Positions 16,148 through 24,962 of a DNA stretch of 53,479 nt are shown piece by piece (the first letter of the stretch is position 1; each line of letters starts with the position of its first letter). Both the position numbers and the translations under genes were made by a program. The notes beneath the pieces are model-generated. The model searched no databases, was not told the DNA's origin, and saw only the letters and a program-made list of their open reading frames with translations. This DNA comes from Oscillospiraceae bacterium (GTDB lineage Bacteria > Bacillota > Clostridia > Oscillospirales > Ruminococcaceae): NCBI GenBank assembly GCA_004554485.1, contig SFLS01000007.1, positions 1-53,479 of the forward strand. The letters run 5' to 3'.

Positions 16148-16746
16148 GGCGTTTTTATCATCCTTTTTTCTAATTTACCATTCCTGTCGGGTTGTTTTTC
16201 GATTTATTATTGCACAAAATGCGAATTCTCATAAACTATTTTTTAGCCCGGGGATAATAATTTTTTGTGTTATCCGGGTTAGGGGGCTGCTTTGTCCCTG
16301 TCACGCGGTGATGCGTTTTCTTGTTTTTGGCCTGCTATCCTATGCTTTAGGGCATTATAAGGCCTGTCTTTCGTTTGCGGCACCGCTTGCGGGCCATTAT
16401 CATCAATACCGGTCACTGCCCGCTTAAAATTGATACCGTCTACGCACCGTCGTACCATCCGCACGCAACGGTCCAGGCCACAAAAGCGGCTGCCGACCGG
16501 GCGCCGCACTAAAAACCCGCCGTCCGCCCTGCACATTGTAGCAAATGGAAAAAGGCAGGTGGGTACACAGCCAAAGGCCCCCATCTGCAGGCTTTCCTTG
16601 TTTAAGAAGAAAACCCCATCCGCACGTTTTGCGGGGAGGGGGTATTTTACTGTGTTTTTTCTGTGCCATTGAAACGCCAAAAAGCGCAAATAAAGAGCAA
16701 TATTTGCAAACTGCAAAAAGCCTGAAAACCCGCATAAACAAAGGAA
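16148..16746. other. Intergenic region without recognisable gene
   Basis: About 600 bases upstream of murT. The open frames here have no supporting ribosome sites; one on the minus strand runs through the tRNA. A small hairpin GGATAA/TTATCC lies near 16253-16276. I see nothing else I can support. Confidence 0.5.
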
Positions 16747-16778
16747 AAGCCCCAGTTTCTCGCTTGAAACTGGGGCTT
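16747..16778 (-). terminator. Terminator of the tRNA-Ala gene
   Basis: AAGCCCCAGTTTC (16747-16759) pairs with GAAACTGGGGCTT (16766-16778), ending in TTTT on the minus strand, 6 bases behind the tRNA. Confidence 0.88.
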
Positions 16779-16784
16779 CTGTTT

Positions 16785-16860
16785 TGGTGGACCCGAAGGG
16801 ATTCGAACCCTCGGCCTCCGCGATGCGAACGCGGCGCTCTCCCAACTGAGCCACGGGCCC
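16785..16860 (-). tRNA. tRNA-Ala (anticodon CGC)
   Basis: 76 bases including an encoded CCA. Acceptor stem GGGCCCG/CGGGTCC contains the G3-U70 wobble pair that marks tRNA-Ala. D arm GCTC/GAGC, anticodon stem CCGCG/CGCGG with loop TTCGCAT (anticodon CGC, codon GCG), and T arm GAGGG-TTCGAAT-CCCTT are all regular. Confidence 0.97.
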
Positions 16861-16891
16861 GTGTGTTGCGGTTTTTTCAAACCGCTCAACT

Positions 16892-16920
16892 ATAATAGCA
16901 CGATTGACGGGCAGTGTCAA
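16892..16920 (-). promoter_or_regulatory. tRNA-Ala promoter
   Basis: TTGACA (16915-16920), 17 bases, TATTAT (16892-16897), 31 bases in front of the tRNA. Confidence 0.85.
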
Positions 16921-17001
16921 GCCGCAAAGATGCCTCCCGGCGTTTTTTGTGCGCTTCTGCGGGCAGGGGAGGGAAAGCACCCCCGAAAGCCCATATTGCC
17001 G

Positions 17002-19569
17002 CTACATACTCTCCAGGATCTCCCGGATGGCCGCCTCCACCTGCCGCACCTCCTCCCGGAACTGCCGGGCGGAAACGCGCACCGCGCCGTGCCCCAGAAT
17101 GATGATCTGCTCCAGTCCGTCGGAGGTGGCTACCCGCACCCGGTGCTCTTTCGCCAGGTGGTGGGTCACCTTTTCAATATACATATCGGCGGTCTCGGCC
17201 TCCTTGGTATATACCACGCTGATGCCGTGGTGCCGTTCCACCGTGCCGGGGCTTCCCTTTACTTTGTAGGCGTCAAATACCAGAATCAGCTCGCACCGGC
17301 GGTAGCCCTGGTAGTTGCACAGCAGCTGGATCAGCCGGGCACGGGCGCTGTCCAGGTCCTCCCGGGCCAGCTCCTTCAGCTCCTCCCAGGCAAAAATGAT
17401 ATTGTACCCGTCCACCAGCAGGTATTCCGGCCCTTCCGGGAGGGGAGCGGCCGGCGCCGCCTTTTGGGGAACGGCGGTTTTTTCGGTATGCAGGGCAGCC
17501 GGGCCCCGCCGCTTGATGGGGCCGTAGGTCATCTCAAAAATGCGTATCAGCTCCCGATCCTGCAGCAGGGAGCCCCGGTAGGCCTCGCTGCGCCGGGCGG
17601 TCACGGCAGGCTCCGGGTCGTCCTGCTCCTGCAGGATATGGGTCTGCAGATGCGCCGCCTGCGGCACCTCGTCCCAGCGTACCGGGTGTCCCGCCCCGTG
17701 ACTGCAAAAGATGGAATCCGCCGGATTCTCGGTGTCGGCGTCGCAGTCGTAGCCCACCGCTTCAATGACCTCCTGCGCATGGCGGCAGGGGGCGTAGCCG
17801 GCCGGCTCGCACAGCAGGCGGCCCCGCCCGTGGGTATAGCGGATCACCTCGGCGGGATACTCCTGCAGGGCGGACAGCGCCGCCGTACCGGTCAGCACCG
17901 CCGTGCCCGCCGTCGTTTCCGGCGGGGCAAAGTCCGCCTCCATCCGCTGTAGGTCGTTGAGGGCGCGCCCCAGCTGTTCCGGCGGCAGCTCCAGCCGAAA
18001 ACGGCACACCGGCTCCAGCAGAATGCTCCGGGCGCTGCGCAGGCCCTGCCGCACCGCCCGGTAGGTGGCCTGCCGGAAGTCACCGCCCTCGGTATGTTTG
18101 GGGTGCGCCCGGCCGGCGATCAGCGTAATTTTCATATCGGTGATGGGGGAGCCGGTCAGCACCCCCGGATGGGTCTTTTCCGCCAGATGGCTCAGGATCA
18201 GCCGCTGCCAGTTGGGCTCCGGCTGGTCGGCACGGCAATCCGCGGCGAGCTGCACCCCGGCTCCCCGGGGCAGCGGTTCCAGCAGCAGATGCACCTCGGC
18301 GTAGTGGCGCAGCGGCTCGTAGTGCCCGATGCCCTCTACCGGCGCGGCGATGGTCTCCCGGTACAGGATACTCCCCTGCGAAAAACCGATCTCCAGTCCG
18401 CAGCGCTCCTTTGCCACGCTTTGCAGGATCTCCTGCTGGATCTCGCCCATCAGCCGCACGCGGATCTCGCGGCGGCGCTCATCCCACAGCAGATGCAGCT
18501 GGGGGTCCTCCTGCTCCAGCGGCCGCAGCCGGGCCAGGGCGGTATGGGGATCGCACCCCTCCGGCAGCGTGATGCAGTAGCTCATCACCGGCTCCAGCAG
18601 GGGAGGGGCCGCGTCGGCAGCGGCGCCCAGACCCTGTCCGGCGTAGCTGCGGCTCAGGCCCGTCACGGCGGCCACGGTACCGGCGGGGATCTCCTCCGCC
18701 GTCTGATATTTCGCGCCGGAATACAGCCGGATCTGATTAATCTTTTCCCCGCGGCCGTCGGTGCCGCTTTCGCCGGGCAGCGCCGTGCGCACCCTCAGGC
18801 TGCCGCCGGTCACCTTCAGGTGGGTCAGGCGGTTGCCCTGTTCATCGGTGGAGATCTTATACACCTGCGCCGAAAATTCGTCGGGATAAGATGGCGGTAC
18901 GGTCAGGGTATCCAACCCCGCCAGCAGGGGGTCTATGCCCTCCAGACGCAGCGCCGAGCCAAAGTAGCAGGGGAACAGCTCCCGTCCGGCAATCGCCTCG
19001 GCCATGGCCCGGTCGGAAAGCGCCCCCCGCGCCAGATAGTCGGCCATCAGCCCCTCGCTGCACAGCGCCAGCGTCTCCGGGTCGGCGTCGGGGGGCATAC
19101 AGCCCGGATGCAGTTTTTTCTGCAGTTCGTCCAGCAGCGCGGCGCGGTCGGCGCCCGGCTGGTCCATCTTGTTGATGAACAGAAAGGTCGGGATCCGGTA
19201 CCGCTCCAGCAGCCGCCACAGCGTTTCGGTGTGGCTCTGCACGCCTGCCGTGCCGCTGATGATCAGCACGGCGTAATCCAGCACCGCCAGCGTCCGCTCC
19301 ATTTCGGCGGAAAAATCCACGTGGCCCGGGGTATCCAGCAGCGTCAGGGCGGTGTGCGGCAGCGTCAGCCGCGCCTCCTTGGCAAAGATGGTGATCCCCC
19401 GGCTGCGCTCCAGCGCGTGGTGGTCCAGAAAGGCGTCCCCGTGGTCCACCCGTCCGGCCCGCCGCAGCGCCCCGGAGCGGTACAGCATCGCTTCGGTCAG
19501 GGTGGTTTTGCCGCTGTCCACATGCGCCAGCAGGCCTGCGCAGAGATTCTTTTGCACGCTGCTTTCCAT
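17002..19569 (-). CDS. Tet(M)/EF-G-like ribosomal GTPase fused to a YacP/Rae1-type NYN nuclease domain
   Basis: An 855-residue chain. Residues 1 to about 650 are a translational GTPase of the ribosomal-protection type: G1 AHVDSGKTT (from 15), RGIT (58-61), DTPGH (79-83), NKMD (133-136), then domains II-V including a Tet-like domain IV (SPITDMKITLIAGRAHPKH). After a linker with Ala/Pro, residues 715-855 form a YacP/NYN (PIN-like) domain: LLVDGYN (Asp720), LVFDAY (Asp766), ETADMYIE (Asp795) and TSDGLEQ (Asp817). Stand-alone YacP is Rae1, an endonuclease that cleaves mRNA in the ribosomal A site. Tet(M) itself is about 640 residues and has no such tail. The start has AAGGAGG in front. Tetracycline resistance cannot be assumed. 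Confidence 0.88.
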   Translation of the reverse strand: MESSVQKNLCAGLLAHVDSGKTTLTEAMLYRSGALRRAGRVDHGDAFLDHHALERSRGITIFAKEARLTLPHTALTLLDTPGHVDFSAEMERTLAVLDYAVLIISGTAGVQSHTETLWRLLERYRIPTFLFINKMDQPGADRAALLDELQKKLHPGCMPPDADPETLALCSEGLMADYLARGALSDRAMAEAIAGRELFPCYFGSALRLEGIDPLLAGLDTLTVPPSYPDEFSAQVYKISTDEQGNRLTHLKVTGGSLRVRTALPGESGTDGRGEKINQIRLYSGAKYQTAEEIPAGTVAAVTGLSRSYAGQGLGAAADAAPPLLEPVMSYCITLPEGCDPHTALARLRPLEQEDPQLHLLWDERRREIRVRLMGEIQQEILQSVAKERCGLEIGFSQGSILYRETIAAPVEGIGHYEPLRHYAEVHLLLEPLPRGAGVQLAADCRADQPEPNWQRLILSHLAEKTHPGVLTGSPITDMKITLIAGRAHPKHTEGGDFRQATYRAVRQGLRSARSILLEPVCRFRLELPPEQLGRALNDLQRMEADFAPPETTAGTAVLTGTAALSALQEYPAEVIRYTHGRGRLLCEPAGYAPCRHAQEVIEAVGYDCDADTENPADSIFCSHGAGHPVRWDEVPQAAHLQTHILQEQDDPEPAVTARRSEAYRGSLLQDRELIRIFEMTYGPIKRRGPAALHTEKTAVPQKAAPAAPLPEGPEYLLVDGYNIIFAWEELKELAREDLDSARARLIQLLCNYQGYRRCELILVFDAYKVKGSPGTVERHHGISVVYTKEAETADMYIEKVTHHLAKEHRVRVATSDGLEQIIILGHGAVRVSARQFREEVRQVEAAIREILESM

Positions 19570-19753
19570 GCCGGGGGTTCCTCCTTGCGGTATTTTTTAG
19601 GCCCTTTGCCCTGCCCGTCGGGGAGTGGCGTGCCGGTGCCAAAGCAAAAGGACCGCAGGGGCGGAAAGATCCCGTCCCGCGCGTTCTTGCCGCCTTCTAT
19701 TATTTCATGTTTCGGCATAAAAAGCAATCTTGCGAAAAAACTAATATTTACGG

Positions 19754-19806
19754 TTGACAGCAACACATGAACGTGCTATCATATGAATGATAAAACATAT
19801 GAACGG
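19754..19806 (+). promoter_or_regulatory. Promoter and likely ArsR/SmtB-type operator
   Basis: TTGACA (19754-19759), 17 bases, TATCAT (19777-19782). ATATGAA motifs repeat at the -10 and just downstream, and ATATG/CATAT form an inverted repeat. This resembles the AT-rich ATGAA dyads bound by ArsR/SmtB repressors. Confidence 0.7.
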
Positions 19807-19817
19807 AGGTTAATATC

Positions 19818-20180
19818 ATGCCAAAGGGCCACGATCACGGCGCCATTTTGCAGGCGGTGCGGCAGGAAATGCCCCCGGAGGAGCTGCTCTGCGATCTCTC
19901 CGATCTTTTCAAGGTCTTCGGGGATACTACGCGGATGCGCATCCTGTATTCGCTGTTTGAATCGGAGCTTTGCGTCTGCGCCATCACCGAGCTGCTGGGG
20001 ATGACCCAGTCCGCCATTTCCCACCAGCTCCGGGTGCTGCGGGAAAACAAGCTGGTGGGCTGTCGCCGCGCGGGTAAAACCGTCTACTACTTTTTGGCGG
20101 ATGACCACGTTCGCACCATCATCGGCCAGGGCTTCGAACACCTGACCGAACACCATGTCAAGGAGGAAAAATCAAAATGA
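19818..20180 (+). CDS. ArsR/SmtB-family metal-responsive repressor (CadC-like)
   Basis: A 120-residue winged-helix repressor. The helix-turn-helix is AITELLGMTQSAISHQLRVL. It keeps ELCVC in the first recognition region (Cys52, Cys54), the alpha-3 site for soft metals such as Cd, Pb or As. It also has an alpha-5-type set (Asp96/His97, His108, Glu111/His112), the zinc site of SmtB and CzrA. A His pair at the N-terminus (GHDHG) may add a ligand. First gene of a three-gene metal-efflux operon; it overlaps the HMA gene by four bases. Metal binding should release it from the operator in front and switch on export. Confidence 0.9.
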   Translation: MPKGHDHGAILQAVRQEMPPEELLCDLSDLFKVFGDTTRMRILYSLFESELCVCAITELLGMTQSAISHQLRVLRENKLVGCRRAGKTVYYFLADDHVRTIIGQGFEHLTEHHVKEEKSK

Positions 20181-20398
20181 AAAAGATCTATATGATGGAA
20201 GACCTGGATTGCGCCAACTGCGCCGCCAAGATGGAGGAGGCCATTTCCAAGATCGAGGGCGTTGCCTCCGCCCGCGTCAGCTATCTTGCCCAAAAGCTCA
20301 TTCTGGAAGCCGACGACGCCCGCCTTGATGAAATCATGGCCGAGGTCGTCAAAACCTGCCGGCGGATCGAACCCGGCTGCCGCATCATTCTGGAATAA
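20177..20398 (+). CDS. Small heavy-metal-binding (HMA) protein
   Basis: 73 residues forming one HMA domain with LDCANC (Cys12, Cys15). It is the metal-binding domain normally found at the N-terminus of Cd/Zn ATPases. The ATPase encoded 42 bases downstream lacks that domain, so this is probably its detached partner or a metal chaperone. Translational coupling with the repressor by ATGA overlap. Confidence 0.85.
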   Translation: MKKIYMMEDLDCANCAAKMEEAISKIEGVASARVSYLAQKLILEADDARLDEIMAEVVKTCRRIEPGCRIILE

Positions 20399-20440
20399 CC
20401 CAAACAGCCCGCACAGCAAAATAGGGGAGGAACCGTCGGT

Positions 20441-22279
20441 ATGTCAAAAAAGCAGAAAAATCTGATTCGCATCCTTGCCGCGGCGGCGCTGCTGGCGGTG
20501 GCCTGGGCGCTGCCGCTGCAGGGGATATGGCAGCTGCTGGCCTACTGTGTGCCGTACTTCATTGTCGGCTGGGATGTCCTGTGGGGCGCCGTGCGCAAGA
20601 TCTTTCGGGGCAACCTGCTGGATGAGCAGTTTCTGATGTCCGTCGCCACCATCGGCGCCTTTGCCCTGGGGGATTACCGGGAAGCCGTGGCGGTCATGCT
20701 GTTCTATCAGATCGGCGAATGGTTCCAGGGCGTCGCGGTGGGCAAAAGCCGGCGGGATATCGCCGCGCTGATGGACCTGCGTCCCGATTACGCCAACGTG
20801 CTGCGGGACGGCCAGGAGGAACGGGTCAGCCCCGAGGAGGTTGCGGTGGGCGAGACCATCGTCATCCACCCCGGCGAAAAGATCCCGCTGGACGGCGTCA
20901 TCCGTCAGGGCAGCACGGCGGTGGATACCGCCGCCCTCACCGGGGAAAGCCTGCCGCAGGAGAAGGCCGCCGGCGACCGCGTAGTCAGCGGCACCGTCAA
21001 TCTCACCGGCAGCATCACCGTCTGTACCGAAAGCCTCTACGGCGAATCCACCGCCGCCCGCATCCTGGAGCTGGTGGAAAACGCCGCCGGGCAAAAGGCC
21101 CGGGTGGAAAACTTTATCACTCGCTTTGCCCATTGGTATACCCCCTGCGTGGTCGCCGGCGCGGCGCTGCTGGCGGTACTGCCTCCGCTCCTCTTTTCTC
21201 AAAGCTGGGGTGTCTGGGTTCAGCGTGCATTGGTGTTTCTGGTGGTCTCCTGTCCCTGCGCGCTGGTGGTCAGCGTGCCGCTCTCCTTCTTTGGAGGCAT
21301 CGGCGGGGCGTCCCGCCGCGGCATCCTCATCAAGGGCGCCGGCTTTCTGGAGGCCCTCGCCAAAGCAAAAACCGTCGTCTTTGATAAAACCGGCACCCTT
21401 ACCCGCGGCAGCTTTACCGTGACCCGCATCTGCCCGCAGCAGGGGACGGAGCAGGAGCTGCTGGCGCTGGCAGCCGCTGCCGAAAGTTTTTCCCACCATC
21501 CCATCGCCCAGTCGGTGGTCGCCGCCTACGGCCTGCCCATCGAACCGGGCCGCGTCACCGAAGCCCGGGAGCACACCGGCCGCGGCATCGAAGCCGTCAT
21601 CGACGGCCGCCGTGTCTATGCCGGCAACGACCGCCTGATGCGGGAGATCGGCGTGGCCTGCGGCGAGGATACCGCTGCCGGCACCGTGATCCACCTGGCG
21701 TCGGAGGGCGCCTATCTCGGGTATCTCATCATCGCCGATACTCCCAAGCCGGATGCCGCCGGGGCCATCCGGGCGCTCAAGGCGGCCGGGGTCGAAAAAA
21801 CCGTCATGCTCACCGGCGATAAGCAGGCGGTCGCGGCTGCCGTCGCGGAGGAACTGAGGCTGGATGAATACCGTGCCGAGCTGCTGCCCGCCGATAAGGT
21901 CACGGCGGTGGAGGAGCTGCTGCCGACCGGTTCCCCGCTGGTGTTCGTCGGGGACGGCATCAATGACGCGCCGGTGCTGGCCCGCGCCGATGTCGGCGTT
22001 GCCATGGGCGCGCTCGGCAGCGATGCCGCCATCGAAGCCGCCGATGTCGTCCTGATGGACGACGCCCCCGCCAAGCTGCCGCTGGCGGTCGCCATTGCCC
22101 GCCGCACCATGCGTATCGTTTGGGAAAACGTTATTTTCGCACTGGCCGTCAAGGCACTGGTAATGGCGCTGGGCGCCGCGGGCGAAGCCAATCTCTGGTT
22201 TGCGGTCTTTGCCGATGTCGGCGTGCTGGTGCTGGCCATTCTCAACGCCATGCGCGCGCTTCTCGTGCCCCAAAAATAG
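20441..22279 (+). CDS. Zn/Cd/Pb-type P1B ATPase
   Basis: A 612-residue metal-exporting ATPase. It shows TGES (167-170), the membrane SCPCALVVS (CPC 271-273), phosphorylated Asp315 in DKTGT, and GDGINDAPVL in the P domain. The final helices include the conserved Asp of FADVGVLVL, typical of zinc/cadmium ATPases of the ZntA/CadA group rather than copper pumps. It starts directly with membrane helices and has no N-terminal HMA domain; that domain is encoded as a separate upstream gene. The ribosome site is GGGAGG. It sits in the ArsR-type operon and is closed by a strong terminator. Which of Zn, Cd or Pb it prefers is not visible. Confidence 0.93.
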   Translation: MSKKQKNLIRILAAAALLAVAWALPLQGIWQLLAYCVPYFIVGWDVLWGAVRKIFRGNLLDEQFLMSVATIGAFALGDYREAVAVMLFYQIGEWFQGVAVGKSRRDIAALMDLRPDYANVLRDGQEERVSPEEVAVGETIVIHPGEKIPLDGVIRQGSTAVDTAALTGESLPQEKAAGDRVVSGTVNLTGSITVCTESLYGESTAARILELVENAAGQKARVENFITRFAHWYTPCVVAGAALLAVLPPLLFSQSWGVWVQRALVFLVVSCPCALVVSVPLSFFGGIGGASRRGILIKGAGFLEALAKAKTVVFDKTGTLTRGSFTVTRICPQQGTEQELLALAAAAESFSHHPIAQSVVAAYGLPIEPGRVTEAREHTGRGIEAVIDGRRVYAGNDRLMREIGVACGEDTAAGTVIHLASEGAYLGYLIIADTPKPDAAGAIRALKAAGVEKTVMLTGDKQAVAAAVAEELRLDEYRAELLPADKVTAVEELLPTGSPLVFVGDGINDAPVLARADVGVAMGALGSDAAIEAADVVLMDDAPAKLPLAVAIARRTMRIVWENVIFALAVKALVMALGAAGEANLWFAVFADVGVLVLAILNAMRALLVPQK

Positions 22280-22300
22280 TCGCTCGGATTGCTCCTCAGC

Positions 22301-22327
22301 GGCCCGCCCTTTCGGCGGGCCGGTTTT
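22301..22327 (+). terminator. Terminator of the metal-efflux operon
   Basis: GGCCCGCC (22301-22308) pairs with GGCGGGCC (22314-22321), followed by TTTT. Confidence 0.85.
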
Positions 22328-22329
22328 GC

Positions 22330-22359
22330 TTGCACCCCCCTTTTTGGCTGTGCTACAAT
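22330..22359 (+). promoter_or_regulatory. Promoter of the AlkD gene
   Basis: TTGCAC (22330-22335), 18 bases, TACAAT (22354-22359), 27 bases before the ATG. Confidence 0.65.
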
Positions 22360-22386
22360 CAGTAAAAAAGCCCAAGGAGGCCCCCG

Positions 22387-23079
22387 ATGAAGCAAGTGAC
22401 AGAAGCCCTGTTTGCCCTGCAGGATCCGGCATACCGCGCCTTTCACGCCCGGCTCATCCCCGGCGTCGCGTGGGAGCGCGTCATCGGGGTGCGGGTGCCC
22501 GCGCTGCGCCGCTATGCCGCCGCCTTTGCTAAAACACCGCAGGCTGCCGAATTTCTGCAGGAGCTGCCGCATGACTACTACGAGGAAAATAATCTCCACG
22601 CCCTGCTGCTGATGCGCCGGAAGGACTTTGACGCCGTCCTCTCGGCGCTGGAAACCTTTCTGCCGCAGGTGGATAACTGGGCCACCTGCGATCTGCTGCG
22701 CCCGGCCTGCTTTGCCGCTCATAAGGAGGAGCTGCTGCCTCCTGTTCGCCGCTGGCTGGCGTCGCCGCACCCCTATACCGTCCGCTTCGGCATCGAGATG
22801 CTGATGACCCATTACCTTCAGACGGATTTTTCCCCGGAATATCCCGCCTGGGTCGCCGCGGTGCAAAGCGAGCATTACTATGTGCGCATGATGCAGGCCT
22901 GGTATTTCGCTACGGCGCTGGCCTGGCGCTGGCAGGAGACGCTGCCCTACCTCACCGAACGCCGCCTGTCCCCCTGGGTACACACAAAGACCATTCAGAA
23001 GGCGGTCGAAAGCTACCGCATCTCCCCGCAGCAGAAGCAGCAGCTCAAGGCCCTTCGTACTGCCGGCAAAGCCGGTTGA
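22387..23079 (+). CDS. DNA alkylation repair protein, AlkD-like
   Basis: A 230-residue all-helical HEAT-like repeat glycosylase of the AlkD/AlkC family, which removes bulky alkylated bases from DNA without flipping the base. The diagnostic stretch VDNWATCDLL (95-104) carries the conserved Trp and Asp of the active-site cleft. A Trp-rich C-terminal half (AWYFATALAWRWQ) and WVHTKTIQKA match the family. It has AAGGAGG in front of the ATG and stands alone between terminators. It has no visible SOS or Ada box. Confidence 0.9.
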   Translation: MKQVTEALFALQDPAYRAFHARLIPGVAWERVIGVRVPALRRYAAAFAKTPQAAEFLQELPHDYYEENNLHALLLMRRKDFDAVLSALETFLPQVDNWATCDLLRPACFAAHKEELLPPVRRWLASPHPYTVRFGIEMLMTHYLQTDFSPEYPAWVAAVQSEHYYVRMMQAWYFATALAWRWQETLPYLTERRLSPWVHTKTIQKAVESYRISPQQKQQLKALRTAGKAG

Positions 23080-23097
23080 CCCCTGCCGCTCCGCCGT

Positions 23098-23127
23098 CCC
23101 CGCAGTCTGCCGCTGCGGGGCGTTTTT
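23098..23127 (+). terminator. Terminator of the AlkD gene
   Basis: CCCCGCAG (23098-23105) pairs with CTGCGGGG (23113-23120), followed by CGTTTTT. Confidence 0.85.
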
Positions 23128-23146
23128 CTGCGCTGTTTTCGGCCCC

Positions 23147-23176
23147 TTGACTGGGCCGATTTGTCTTTTATAGAAT
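23147..23176 (+). promoter_or_regulatory. Promoter of the ankyrin-type lipoprotein gene
   Basis: TTGACT (23147-23152), 18 bases, TAGAAT (23171-23176). Confidence 0.65.
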
Positions 23177-23219
23177 TATGTGCTAAAATAACTGCGACTA
23201 TCTGGAAATGGAGTGTACT

Positions 23220-24917
23220 ATGCCAAAACGATTTGTCGCGCTGCTGCTGGCGGTCATGCTGGTTTTTTTGTCCGCCTGCGGCACGGCACAGAACCAATAT
23301 GATACCGCGGCGGTCTTTGCCGCGCAGCAAGAGGAGCGAGCCGCCTGGCTTGCCGATCCCGATGACGCCGCGCTGTGGGAAGCCCTCGGGCTTTCCGGCA
23401 CGGTGGTTCTGGGGGAACAGATCACGTCCCGCACCATCGGGGCGCAATGCTGGCTGCTGCAGCCTGCCGAAGTGGGGGGAAGATCCGTCACCCTTTGCTA
23501 CTGCCTGGATGAGCAGGGCCGCCCCCTGCTGGATCTGCGCGCCTCCTTCGGACTCAACAGCCTGCCGGTAGAAGAATGGCGGCAGCAGTCCGACCTTTTT
23601 ACGGTGCGGGTCACGGCCGCCCTGGGCGGCGAACTGCCGCAGGACTATGAGACGGAGGGGCTCAGCCGCTATTCGCTGCTGCTTACCGACCCCGTCGGCG
23701 GCGAGGTGCTCCCGGCGGTCGCCGGGGATGCCGCGCTCTACGAGCTGCTGTCCGACGGGGAACCCCATGCCGTCTGCCTGCGGCTGCGCGCCATGCAGGG
23801 GGAAGAGCCGCTGCTGCGGGTCACGCACCTGCTCTGTGAGGGCTGGCTGGAGGCCGAAGCCCTCCTACGGACGCAGTCGGAGCAGCTCCTGTGGGCGGCC
23901 CGCCACGGCGAAAGCGAAACGGTCCGCCTGCTGCTGAACGCCGGCAACGCCGCCGTGACCGACCCGAACGGCGACGGACTCTTGTTTTTGGCGCTGCAAA
24001 GCGGCGATGCCCAAACGGTCAAGCTGGTAGCCGACGCGGGCTGCGGGGATACGGTGTGCAATATTTACCGGGTCGAAGAAGGCTCGCTCACCGCCGCGGA
24101 GCGCCAGGACTGGCAGCAGATGCTGGCGGAGCTGGACGGGCAGGGGGTGGATACCGGCTGCACCGCGCCGTCCATTGCCTATTACTATACCGTTCATGGC
24201 GAAGCCGACCGGCTGGCGCTCTATCTGGACCACTATCCCGCCGAATTTTCCCTCTCGGCGGAGCAATCCCATACGGTGGCGCTGCAATACGGCGTTGAAT
24301 CCGCCCAGGAGGCCAATCTGCTGGACCTTGCCATTCTCCGTGACGATGTGGCCACGGCGCAGGTGCTGCTGGGCAGCGGGGCGGACGCTTCCGGCCTGCT
24401 CAAAAAAAAGCTGCAGGCGGCCCCCACCGATTTTTCGGATGAGATGCTGGCGCTTTTGGGCTCCCGGGGCTATTTCGGGGTGCTGGATGACGTCCTGGAG
24501 GATTACCGGGCGTTCCGCGACAGCTACGAGGAGGTCGCGGGGGAGAGCTGCCGCCGCTTCGAGCAGGACTATGCCGACTACTGCATAGCGGTCCAGAAGG
24601 GCGATACCTTCGCCGCCGCCGGCATTATGGACAGCGGCCTGCTGGAGGAGATCGTCGGCCAGCTGGAGGCGGTGCAGCAGGTGCAGAAGCCGCAGACCGA
24701 AGCCATCAACGCCCTGTGGGACCTGATGTTCCAATACGCCGATATGATGGATACCGCCGGGTACTACTACAAGCGCATCTCCCTCAGCACCTATATCGTC
24801 ACCCGCCGCTACTACCGCGCCCTGTTCGAAGACCGCCTGGGCCGCGCCCACACCCTCTACGAGCAGTTCAAGCACGAAACCGAAGTCTACGACTGGCTGC
24901 TGGAAAACCTGGGGTAA
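23220..24917 (+). CDS. Lipoprotein with ankyrin-type repeats
   Basis: 565 residues. A signal peptide with lipobox LSAC (Cys20) marks it as membrane-anchored on the outside. The middle holds at least two ankyrin-like helical pairs: LLWAARHGESETVRLLLNAG followed by GLLFLALQSGDAQTVKLVADAG, and a weaker one around LLDLAILRDDVATAQVLLGSGAD. The last 170 residues are charged and helical, rich in Tyr and Asp/Glu. I start at ATG 23220, which has GGAG 6 bases in front and gives a correct signal peptide; an in-frame ATG 12 bases earlier is worse. The N-terminal half (24-220) is not a family I recognise. Ankyrin repeats serve protein binding, so a scaffold or sensor outside the cell is possible. Confidence 0.75.
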   Translation: MPKRFVALLLAVMLVFLSACGTAQNQYDTAAVFAAQQEERAAWLADPDDAALWEALGLSGTVVLGEQITSRTIGAQCWLLQPAEVGGRSVTLCYCLDEQGRPLLDLRASFGLNSLPVEEWRQQSDLFTVRVTAALGGELPQDYETEGLSRYSLLLTDPVGGEVLPAVAGDAALYELLSDGEPHAVCLRLRAMQGEEPLLRVTHLLCEGWLEAEALLRTQSEQLLWAARHGESETVRLLLNAGNAAVTDPNGDGLLFLALQSGDAQTVKLVADAGCGDTVCNIYRVEEGSLTAAERQDWQQMLAELDGQGVDTGCTAPSIAYYYTVHGEADRLALYLDHYPAEFSLSAEQSHTVALQYGVESAQEANLLDLAILRDDVATAQVLLGSGADASGLLKKKLQAAPTDFSDEMLALLGSRGYFGVLDDVLEDYRAFRDSYEEVAGESCRRFEQDYADYCIAVQKGDTFAAAGIMDSGLLEEIVGQLEAVQQVQKPQTEAINALWDLMFQYADMMDTAGYYYKRISLSTYIVTRRYYRALFEDRLGRAHTLYEQFKHETEVYDWLLENLG

Positions 24918-24962
24918 CGCCCCGGCCGCCGGCGAATCCCAACCACGAAAGAAGGCTCCTTC

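Noticed and set aside
16279..16980. Long minus-strand open frame through the tRNA
   Set aside because: It runs through the complete tRNA-Ala and its terminator; the peptide VAQLGERRVRIAEAEGSNP is the well-known translation of tRNA-Ala sequence, not a protein.
17002..19569. Acquired tetracycline resistance gene
   Set aside because: The similarity is to the ribosomal-protection family, but the nuclease tail, high GC like its neighbours and lack of a mobile element argue for a resident gene of other function.
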